A DNA stretch of 11,739 bases from Azospirillum brasilense (GTDB lineage: Bacteria > Pseudomonadota > Alphaproteobacteria > Rickettsiales > UBA3002). Made by a program: the position numbers and the translations under genes. The DNA lies in contig QFOX01000058.1 of NCBI GenBank assembly GCA_003241645.1, forward strand, positions 1-11,739. Reading direction: 5' to 3'. Below are positions 6,625 to 11,739 of this stretch, one piece after another; the first letter of the stretch is position 1; every line of letters starts with the position of its first letter. A model generated the notes under the pieces. That model had not been told where the DNA came from. It ran no database searches and saw nothing but the letters and a program-made list of their open reading frames with translations.

Positions 6625-7376
6625 CGGTGGAACAGGCGGTGGGCTAGCCAGCCGCCGGAGAGCGCCATCAGCACCGCGACGATGCCATAGAACCAGGGGT
6701 AATGCTGGGCCGTATCGTAGATGCGCGCGTCGAACCCGGTTTTATACGCGTTGAGCGGAATGCTCTGGAACGCAATGGGTTTGCCGCCCTCGAACAGGTA
6801 CACTTCCACGCTGTAAGCGCCGCGGGGCAGTCGGTCCGGCAGCATCAGGCGTGCTTTGAACAGGCTTTCGCCGAAATAGGTGATCTCGCCGAACGGCTCC
6901 TGCCACAGGCCTTTTCGGGTGTATTGATTCACCAGCGCGGCGTCAAAATCCTCGCGGGTGTGGCTGTTGGCGCGCGCCAGCACGGCCTGTTCGCCAAGGC
7001 CTAAACTGCTCAGGGTGCTTTCCGGTGCGATCTCGGTCAGCGGGCGGGTGCTGGCCATGGCATAGAAGGTGGGCAGGTCAAAATATTTGTGCTTATCGAC
7101 ATGCATCCACATGCCGGCGATGCGCTCTTTGCGGCGCAGGGCCACGTTGGCCTGCGGGCCGCGCATGGCGATCACGAGGTCGCCGCCCACGTTGCGCGCG
7201 CCGAACACCAGCAGCTGCATGCCGGTGAAGCCGGAATGGATCTCCACCGTGGTCTGCGAAATATCGGCGACCATGGGGCCAGCCAGCGGAATCGCTTCCG
7301 GCGCGATCTCGACCTTTGCCTGCGCGCTAAGCGGCAGCAGCAAGGCGAGCATGACGGGAAGGGTGCGCCACTGCAT
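6618..7376 (-). CDS. TIGR02186/PF09608 family membrane-anchored periplasmic protein
   Basis: The 252 residues begin with a signal peptide (hydrophobic core about 7-18, likely cleavage after AQA at 18-20), then a mainly beta periplasmic domain, and end with one helix at about 228-247 and a short basic tail. Family-like stretches are VFGARNVGGDLVIAMRGP (57-74), RRKERIAGMWMHVD (81-94), LPRGAYSVEVYLFEGG (183-198) and the helix after HYPWFYG. The match is to the alphaproteobacterial family TIGR02186, usually coded beside a TauE/SafE transporter, as here. The function is unknown; a periplasmic partner of the transporter is my inference. I start it at the ATG that shares one base with the transporter stop (TGATG), because this gives a clean signal peptide. 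The frame is open further upstream, but that part only shadows the transporter gene. Confidence 0.88.
   Translation of the reverse strand: MQWRTLPVMLALLLPLSAQAKVEIAPEAIPLAGPMVADISQTTVEIHSGFTGMQLLVFGARNVGGDLVIAMRGPQANVALRRKERIAGMWMHVDKHKYFDLPTFYAMASTRPLTEIAPESTLSSLGLGEQAVLARANSHTREDFDAALVNQYTRKGLWQEPFGEITYFGESLFKARLMLPDRLPRGAYSVEVYLFEGGKPIAFQSIPLNAYKTGFDARIYDTAQHYPWFYGIVAVLMALSGGWLAHRLFHRH
6635..6656. other. Near-perfect 22-base palindrome just past the biotin operon
   Basis: GGCGGTGGGCTAGCCAGCCGCC reads as a palindrome at 18 of 22 positions: five-base outer stems GGCGG/CCGCC and an inner GGCTAGCC, separated by a 2x2 mismatch. On the plus strand it lies ten bases after the RDD stop codon, so it could fold at the 3' end of the biotin mRNA. 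There is no T-run after it, so it is not a standard intrinsic terminator. It is also coding sequence for the C-terminal helix of the gene on the other strand, and may be chance in GC-rich DNA. Confidence 0.3.
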
Positions 7377-8299
7377 CACGACCCCGCCACGGTAAGGGTG
7401 AACAGGTTCTCCGGCGTAATGAACAGGCCATAGGCCAGTCGCAGCACCATGAGCAGCAGCAGCGATGCCATGAGCCCGCGCAGCGCGTAAGTCGGCAACT
7501 TGCGGCTCCAGCGCACGCCCCATTGCGCCCCGATGGCCGAGCCCACCAGCAGCAGCGCTGCCAGCACAATATCCACCGAATGGGTGGTGATGGCGTGCAG
7601 CAAGGTCGCCACCGCCGTGATGAAGATGATCTGGTACAGCGAGGTGCCGGTGGTAACGTTGTTCGGCATGCGCAGGATGTAGATCATCGCGGGGATCATG
7701 ATGACACCGCCACCCACGCCAAGCATGGCCACGATCAGGCCGCTGAGCAGCCCCAGCGCCATGGGCACCAGCACGCTGTGCGTCACGTTGGAGCTGACGA
7801 ATTGTTTCTGCCAGGGCAGGCGTTCCACCCACGCGGGCAAATGCAGGTACGACTGTGGCGGCTGGGGTTCGCCGCGGCGTGCCGCCATATACATGCGGCG
7901 CGCTTCGCGGAACATCAGCACGCCGATGGTGCCCAGCAGCAGGATATAGAGCACCGAGATCATCAGGTCGATCTGCCCGGCGCGCTTGAGCTTCGCGAAG
8001 ATCCACACGCCGATGAGCGCACCGCCCATGCCCCCGGCTACCAGCCAGTTGCCCATGTCGATGTCTACGCGCTTATGCTTCAGGTGCGACAGGAAGCCGG
8101 AGAACGACGACGCGATGATCATGTTGGCGCTGGTGGCCACCGCAATGGCGGGCGGCACGTCCATAAAGATCAGCAGCGGCGTGAGGATGAACCCGCCACC
8201 GATGCCGAACAGGCCCGAGAAGATCCCGGCCACACCGCCGAGCATCAGCAGCCCGAAGGCATTGGCTGAAAGCTCGGCAATGGGCAGGTAAATATGCAT
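7376..8299 (-). CDS. TauE/SafE family membrane transporter (putative sulfite or anion exporter)
   Basis: The 307 residues make an inner-membrane protein with about eight helices in two similar halves. The repeated family signature is clear: GIFSGLFGIGGGFILTPLL (25-43) in the first half and GLLSGLIVAMLGVGGGVIMIPAM (183-205) in the second. A longer polar loop at about 131-172, with RREGEP-like basic and Pro-rich residues, joins the halves. TauE/SafE proteins are proposed to export sulfite, sulfoacetate or related organosulfur anions, but substrates vary and cannot be read from sequence. The start ATG lies 12 bases after the lipoprotein stop, with only a weak AGG upstream. The stop shares one base with the TIGR02186 gene. 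The three genes form a tight leftward unit that may act together at the envelope. Confidence 0.92.
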   Translation of the reverse strand: MHIYLPIAELSANAFGLLMLGGVAGIFSGLFGIGGGFILTPLLIFMDVPPAIAVATSANMIIASSFSGFLSHLKHKRVDIDMGNWLVAGGMGGALIGVWIFAKLKRAGQIDLMISVLYILLLGTIGVLMFREARRMYMAARRGEPQPPQSYLHLPAWVERLPWQKQFVSSNVTHSVLVPMALGLLSGLIVAMLGVGGGVIMIPAMIYILRMPNNVTTGTSLYQIIFITAVATLLHAITTHSVDIVLAALLLVGSAIGAQWGVRWSRKLPTYALRGLMASLLLLMVLRLAYGLFITPENLFTLTVAGS

Positions 8300-8311
8300 G
8301 CGTAACGCCTG

Positions 8312-8902
8312 CTAGCCAACGATGAAGCGGGCGAAATACTGGCGCAGGCGGCTTTCGGCCTCGGCATCGAACTGCAGCATCATGTCGTTCACCATGGCGG
8401 CGAACATGGCGTCGCGCTGGGCGGCGCTGGCTTTCTCGTTGATGGTGCGCATGCGGTTCAGCTCGACCACGCTTTCGGCCTGCGCCACGGTGGAAAGCCC
8501 GTCATACAGACGAATGGTCACGCGCAGGTGAGCATCGTAGCGCGCGTCCTGATCGTCGGTGAAGAAACCTTCGATGCCGTCTTTTTTCGTCAGCGGGGTT
8601 TCTTTGATGGAGGCATCGTCAATGATCACCTCGACCGTGCCCTGCGTGCCCGCGGCGGCAAGGCGCTGGCTGGCCCAGAGTTTTACGCCCGCGGCGGGGG
8701 TGGTGGGGGCGGTGTGCTCCACGAACGGCTTCTGCATGGTGGAGCGGTAACTCTCGACCACATTGATCTGCGCCACGTTCAGGCGGATGGGGGCTTTGCC
8801 TGCGAACGTAACGCTGCTTGGCGTGTTGACCACCGGGGCGTCCTGGCAGGCAACAAGGGTGAGGGTGGCGGCAAGTGCCAGCAAACGGCGAACGGATTTC
8901 AT
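8312..8902 (-). CDS. Putative outer-membrane lipoprotein of unknown function
   Basis: The 196 residues start with a short signal peptide ending in the lipobox LVAC, with Cys19 as the lipidated residue. Gln20 at +2 predicts sorting to the outer membrane. The mature part has beta-like segments, including VTIRLYDG and AESVVELNRMR, where relatives of periplasmic assembly proteins would carry a conserved core. It ends in a helix with several Phe and Arg (about 178-194). I do not recognise a named family. A strong AAGGAG lies seven bases before the ATG, and a good promoter-like pair lies just upstream, so this gene may lead its own transcript with the TauE and TIGR02186 genes behind it. A role connected to that transporter is inference from the operon only. 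Confidence 0.82.
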   Translation of the reverse strand: MKSVRRLLALAATLTLVACQDAPVVNTPSSVTFAGKAPIRLNVAQINVVESYRSTMQKPFVEHTAPTTPAAGVKLWASQRLAAAGTQGTVEVIIDDASIKETPLTKKDGIEGFFTDDQDARYDAHLRVTIRLYDGLSTVAQAESVVELNRMRTINEKASAAQRDAMFAAMVNDMMLQFDAEAESRLRQYFARFIVG

Positions 8903-8929
8903 AAAACGGCTCCTTGGATTTGGGCGGGA

Positions 8930-8957
8930 ACTATACCGTGCGCATGGCGCATGTCAC
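8930..8957 (-). promoter_or_regulatory. Candidate sigma-70 promoter for the lipoprotein-TauE-TIGR02186 genes
   Basis: On the minus strand GTGACA (8957 back to 8952, five of six matches to TTGACA) is followed after 16 bases by TATAGT (8935 to 8930, five of six matches to TATAAT). The -35 contains the TGA stop codon of tsaB. Transcription would start about 20 bases before the strong ribosome site of the lipoprotein gene. This is a sequence match only. Confidence 0.5.
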
Positions 8958-9607
8958 GCGCTTTGAAGCCATGCAGGCAGGGTGCCGGGTTTTGCGTCGG
9001 GCGGGCGGATATAGAGGGGCACCAGATCACAAAGCGGCTGCTCGGGCAGCTGCCCTGCAACCGTGCAGAGGGTTTGGGCAAGGGGTGTGCGGTAATGCGG
9101 GTCGTCGGCATGCAGCGTGTTTCCGTACACAATGGGGTGGGCGAGAAGCGCATCGGGTTGCACCAGTGCGATCTCGCTTGCTGCCTGCGGTATGCCGGTT
9201 TCCTGATAAAAATCCTGTATGAAAACTTCGCCTTTGCCCGCATTCAGCGCCACGGTGAAGCGTGCGGGGGCATCTGTTTCGGCGCTGATGGCCCACGCCA
9301 CGCTCGCCAGCGAGGTGGTGGATTTCACCGCAATGCCATGCGCCAGCGCCACCCCATGCACGCAGGCCAGCGCAATGCGTAGCCCCGTGAAGCTGCCCGG
9401 TCCAATGGTGGTGAGAATGTGGCCCAGCTGCGCATATTCCACGCTGTGCGCCTTCAGCAGCGCATCCATGGTGGGCACCAGCTGTGCGGCTTGCTGCCCA
9501 TGCGGCACGTGGGCCAGATAGCATGCGTCGCACAACTGCAACGCAAGCGTTGCATGCGTGGTCGAACAATCGACCGCAAGGATGGGTTTTGGGTTGCCGT
9601 GGTGCAT
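8954..9607 (-). CDS. tsaB: tRNA threonylcarbamoyladenosine biosynthesis protein TsaB
   Basis: TsaB is the non-catalytic partner of TsaD in the TsaB-TsaD-TsaE complex that places threonylcarbamoyl on A37 of ANN-decoding tRNAs in the cytoplasm. The 217 residues show the ASKHA-like start PILAVDCSTTHATLALQ (8-24) and the diagnostic GPGSFTGLRIA (69-79), which lies in the region that contacts TsaD. The usual Asp-Ala-Arg...Val-Tyr stretch is here LNAGKGEVFIQDF (121-133), a modest variation. The C-terminal half is the divergent part common in this family. It heads the leftward run. The common neighbours rimI and tsaD are not present in the window. The ATG has only a weak GAGG at a long distance, and the next in-frame alternatives would cut into the first strand, so I keep it. 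Confidence 0.93.
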   Translation of the reverse strand: MHHGNPKPILAVDCSTTHATLALQLCDACYLAHVPHGQQAAQLVPTMDALLKAHSVEYAQLGHILTTIGPGSFTGLRIALACVHGVALAHGIAVKSTTSLASVAWAISAETDAPARFTVALNAGKGEVFIQDFYQETGIPQAASEIALVQPDALLAHPIVYGNTLHADDPHYRTPLAQTLCTVAGQLPEQPLCDLVPLYIRPPDAKPGTLPAWLQSA

Positions 9608-9655
9608 GGGCGAATGCTATGCCTCAGCCCCTACGACATTACAAGGATAGACATT

Positions 9656-9985
9656 ATGACTTCACTGGCTTCTCAATCGTGCAAACCCTGCAGCAGCGGC
9701 GACGGTAAACTGGCGGGCGGCGAGATCCGCAAACTGATGACCGAACTGCCCGAGTGGGAGCTGTCCAGCGACGGCGGCACGCTCACGCGCTATGTGGAGT
9801 TCAAGGATTACCGCGGCGCGCTGGAAGCGCTGGTGAAGATCTCGGCCATTGCCGAGCGCGAAAAGCACCACCCGGATCTGGGCATCGGCTGGGGCTACCT
9901 CGATATTTCGCTTACCACCCACGCGGTGGACGGGCTGACCAAGAACGATTTCATTTCCGCTGCGAAGTACGACGAGGTATTATAA
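9656..9985 (+). CDS. phhB: Pterin-4a-carbinolamine dehydratase
   Basis: The enzyme dehydrates 4a-hydroxytetrahydrobiopterin (or a related pterin), regenerating cofactor for aromatic amino acid hydroxylases. It also occurs without a hydroxylase, possibly serving molybdopterin or folate metabolism. The 109 residues match the family length. The active-site motif EREKHHP (67-73) carries His71 and His72, followed by WGYLDISLTTHAVDGLTKND (79-98) with the third conserved His89. The N-terminal SCKPCSSG (Cys9, Cys12) is a common CxxC-like feature of bacterial members. AAGGA at 9643-9647 lies eight bases before the ATG. The frame is open further upstream, but that part only shadows tsaB on the other strand. 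No phenylalanine hydroxylase gene is nearby. It stands alone, divergent from tsaB and 99 bases before phoH. Confidence 0.93.
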   Translation: MTSLASQSCKPCSSGDGKLAGGEIRKLMTELPEWELSSDGGTLTRYVEFKDYRGALEALVKISAIAEREKHHPDLGIGWGYLDISLTTHAVDGLTKNDFISAAKYDEVL

Positions 9986-10025
9986 GCGGTGCGCGAAATA
10001 GCGGGGGATAGTCTGTGCAAGGGGA

Positions 10026-10054
10026 TTGACCCGGCCACAGTGCTTGCCTAGCGT
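10026..10054 (+). promoter_or_regulatory. Candidate promoter for phoH-ybeY-corC
   Basis: TTGACC at 10026-10031 is a good -35 (five of six). After a 17-base spacer, TAGCGT at 10049-10054 keeps only three of the six -10 bases. It lies in the 99-base gap between phhB and phoH, where a promoter for the following cluster would be expected. I see no terminator hairpin with a T-run in this gap, so read-through from phhB is also possible. Confidence 0.4.
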
Positions 10055-10084
10055 TTTGCCATTCACCGTTCTTGAAGGAGCCTT

Positions 10085-11119
10085 ATGGCCAAGCTCGATA
10101 AAAAGACCGCCCGCGAAACCCAGACCGTGAACGTCTTCTTCGAGCAGAACCAGCATTTGCCGCAGCTTTACGGGGATCGCGATGCGCATCTGGAGCGGCT
10201 GGAGCAGCTGCTGCATGTAGAGCTGATCAGCCGCGGCAACATGATCTCCATCACCGGCCATAAGCGCGACATCGACGCGACCGAGCAGGTGCTGCAGGGG
10301 CTGTATGCCCGCATCGAAAAGGGCGAGGATATTGGCCTGCCGGAAATTGAAGCGGCGGTGCGCATGATCCCGCCGGTGAACGACAAGGCCCCCAAGAACC
10401 GCCATGGCAATGCCGAGGTGAGCACGGATGTGTACATCCGCACCATGCGCAAAACGATTACGCCCTACACCCATATTCAGGCGAATTACATTCGTGCGCT
10501 GTACGACAACGACCTGGTGTTCGCGCTTGGGCCGGCGGGCACGGGGAAAACCTACATTGCGGTGGCCATGGCCGCCTACATGTTCATGAACAAGAAGGTG
10601 GAGCGCATCATCCTGTCGCGCCCGGCGGTGGAAGCGGGCGAGAAGCTTGGGTTCCTGCCCGGCGACATGAAAGAGAAGCTCGACCCCTACATGCGCCCGC
10701 TTTACGATGCGCTGTTCGACATGATGCCGCCCGAGCGCGTGCAGGAAGCCATCGAAAATGGCGAGATCGAGCTGGCGCCGCTGGCCTTCATGCGCGGGCG
10801 CACGTTCAGCAATGCCTTCGTGATTCTCGACGAAGCGCAGAACACCACCCGCACGCAAATGAAAATGTTCCTCACCCGCATGGGCGAGCGTTCGCGCCTT
10901 GTCATCACCGGTGATGCGTCGCAGATCGACTTGCCGAAGGACATCAAATCCGGCCTGACTGATTGCGTGCCGAAGGTGGAGAATATCCCCGGCATCGATG
11001 TGGTGCGCTTCAGCGACACCGACGTGGTGCGTCACCCGCTCGCCGCCGCGATCATTCGCGCGTACGACGATTGGGAAGCCCGCAAGAAACAATACAGCGA
11101 GCAAAATGAAGCCGAGTGA
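10085..11119 (+). CDS. phoH: PhoH-like (YbeZ) ATPase
   Basis: PhoH/YbeZ proteins are P-loop NTPases of the superfamily 1 helicase-like group, coded next to YbeY and thought to act with it in RNA or ribosome metabolism. The 344 residues contain a KH-like N-terminal part (about 14-75, HVELISRGNMISITGHKRD), a linker, and the PhoH core. The core has Walker A GPAGTGKT (149-156), ILSRPAVEAGEKLGFLPGD (176-194), Walker B VILDEAQN (246-253) and the sensor-like TGDASQID (275-282). The charged C-terminal tail overlaps the ybeY start by 14 bases. AAGGAG at 10075-10080 is a strong ribosome site but only four bases from the ATG, which is short. No better start is visible close by, and the N-terminal KTARETQTVNVFFE fits the family. 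Confidence 0.96.
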   Translation: MAKLDKKTARETQTVNVFFEQNQHLPQLYGDRDAHLERLEQLLHVELISRGNMISITGHKRDIDATEQVLQGLYARIEKGEDIGLPEIEAAVRMIPPVNDKAPKNRHGNAEVSTDVYIRTMRKTITPYTHIQANYIRALYDNDLVFALGPAGTGKTYIAVAMAAYMFMNKKVERIILSRPAVEAGEKLGFLPGDMKEKLDPYMRPLYDALFDMMPPERVQEAIENGEIELAPLAFMRGRTFSNAFVILDEAQNTTRTQMKMFLTRMGERSRLVITGDASQIDLPKDIKSGLTDCVPKVENIPGIDVVRFSDTDVVRHPLAAAIIRAYDDWEARKKQYSEQNEAE

Positions 11120-11549
11120 TATCTGCCTCATTCATGAGGATGCGCGCTGGGAGCCGCACGATGCCGCGTTGCAGGCGGCCGCGCTGGCGGCGCTGAAGGC
11201 CGAGGCGGTGCAGGGCAGCGTGAACATCATGCTGGCCGACGACGCGCAGGTGCAGGCGCTCAACCGCGATTACCGGCAGAAGGACAAACCCACCAACGTG
11301 CTTTCCTTCCCCGATGGCGAGGACGACCATTTAGGCGACATCGCCATGGCGTTCGAGACCATCGCCCGCGAAGCGGTGGAGCAGCAAAAGCCCTTCGAAG
11401 CGCACGCGCAGCATCTCGTCGTGCATGGCATCCTGCATCTGCTGGGCTACGACCACGAGCTGGTCGAGGCCGAGGCCGAAGCCATGGAAGCACGTGAAAT
11501 TGATATTCTTTCTGGGTTAGGTATTGCGAACCCCTATGACGAACGCTAA
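11106..11549 (+). CDS. ybeY: Endoribonuclease YbeY (rRNA maturation factor)
   Basis: YbeY is a zinc metalloprotein needed for 16S rRNA 3'-end maturation and ribosome quality control. The 147 residues carry the defining metal site HGILHLLGYDH with His107, His111 and His117, and the conserved LNRDYRQKDKPTNVLSFP (52-69) with Arg57. LGDIAMAFETI (76-86) is the usual central strand. I chose the ATG that overlaps the phoH end by 14 bases; the frame is open further back, but those residues shadow phoH and do not look like YbeY. No strong Shine-Dalgarno is present, so coupling to phoH is likely. The end overlaps the next gene by 14 bases as well. Confidence 0.96.
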   Translation: MKPSDICLIHEDARWEPHDAALQAAALAALKAEAVQGSVNIMLADDAQVQALNRDYRQKDKPTNVLSFPDGEDDHLGDIAMAFETIAREAVEQQKPFEAHAQHLVVHGILHLLGYDHELVEAEAEAMEAREIDILSGLGIANPYDER

Positions 11550-11739
11550 GATGCCCAGCATGCAACCGTCACCCGCAGTGGCCAAGAACGAACCACAAGA
11601 ATCCTCTTCGCAGATCGTCAGTAAACCGGTTTCGGCTTACGACAAGCAGTCGCGCATGGGGCTGGCGGTGAAATGGTTCCGCCACAAAGTGGGCCGCCGC
11701 GGCGAGAACTCCATCAAGAACATCCTTGAAGAAGCGCTG
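11536..11739 (+). CDS. Start of a CorC/TlyC-like (hemolysin-family, CBS-domain) protein, cut by window end
   Basis: Sixty-eight codons are visible before the window ends. The first 40 or so residues are polar and low in complexity (Ser, Pro, Gln, Lys). They lead into GLAVKWFRHKVGRRGENSIK and NILEEAL, which resembles the N-terminal lead of CorC/TlyC proteins just before the CBS domains. The position after phoH-ybeY supports this, since a CorC-type gene (often with an apolipoprotein N-acyltransferase next) commonly follows in alphaproteobacteria. The CBS and CorC_HlyC domains themselves are beyond the window, so the call is from context plus a short match. In-frame starts are 11536 (overlapping ybeY by 14 bases), 11551 and 11560. 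None has a good ribosome site, and I take the first because the phoH-ybeY junction overlaps in the same way. Confidence 0.65.
   Translation, partial: MTNAKMPSMQPSPAVAKNEPQESSSQIVSKPVSAYDKQSRMGLAVKWFRHKVGRRGENSIKNILEEAL

Noticed and set aside
7377..8006. Upstream extension of the TIGR02186 frame into the TauE gene
   Set aside because: The extra residues are an off-frame reading of the TauE gene. Starting at 7376 gives a clean signal peptide and a TGATG junction.
9419..9655. Upstream extension of the phhB frame opposite tsaB
   Set aside because: The ATG at 9656 has a good AAGGA at eight bases and gives the normal family length. The extension is antisense to tsaB.
9986..10084. Possible small RNA or terminator between phhB and phoH
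   Set aside because: I found no stable hairpin with a T-run and no conserved RNA pattern; only a candidate promoter and the phoH ribosome site can be supported.
10998..11105. Upstream extension of the ybeY frame into phoH
   Set aside because: The residues are off-frame phoH sequence and lie before the normal YbeY N-terminus.
9980..11131. Long minus-strand open frame (383 codons) opposite phoH
   Set aside because: Shadow of phoH. The His- and Arg-rich translation matches no family, and phoH has full Walker motifs and a ribosome site.

Overview
This GC-rich window looks like chromosomal core DNA of an alphaproteobacterium. The assignment rests on a protein of the alphaproteobacterial TIGR02186/PF09608 family next to a TauE/SafE transporter, on the phoH-ybeY-CorC gene order, and on the protein sequences in general. 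I cannot place it below class. Nothing suggests a phage, plasmid, insertion sequence, CRISPR array, tRNA or rRNA. Coding density is very high and most neighbouring genes in a run touch or overlap.

Positions 1-6624 hold a complete biotin locus in two divergent operons. Leftward from a 77-base divergent spacer (2668-2744) run bioB, bioA and an unrecognised membrane-anchored protein that is cut by the window start. Rightward run bioF, a pimeloyl-ACP methyl ester esterase, bioC, bioD and an RDD-family membrane protein. BioC methylates the malonyl starter so that the fatty acid synthesis machinery can build a pimeloyl chain. The esterase removes the methyl cap. BioF, BioA, BioD and BioB then carry pimeloyl-ACP through KAPA, DAPA and dethiobiotin to biotin. 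The esterase is unusual because it mixes BioG-like and BioH-like features. A nested palindromic repeat lies between bioB and bioA.

Positions 6618-9607 form a leftward run: tsaB (t6A tRNA modification), a small lipoprotein, a TauE/SafE transporter and the TIGR02186 protein. The run ends tail to tail with the biotin operon, and the two converging stop codons overlap by 7 bases. A candidate promoter at the end of tsaB could drive the last three genes separately.

Positions 9656-11739 run rightward: a lone pterin-4a-carbinolamine dehydratase, then phoH, ybeY and the start of a CorC/TlyC-like gene, which is the common alphaproteobacterial RNA-metabolism cluster. The two overlaps in that cluster are both 14 bases.

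No intergenic stretch longer than about 100 bases exists. I see no new multi-gene system. The points most worth following are the esterase, the repeat, the inverted repeat over the bioB start region, and the uncharacterised membrane genes coupled to each biotin operon.
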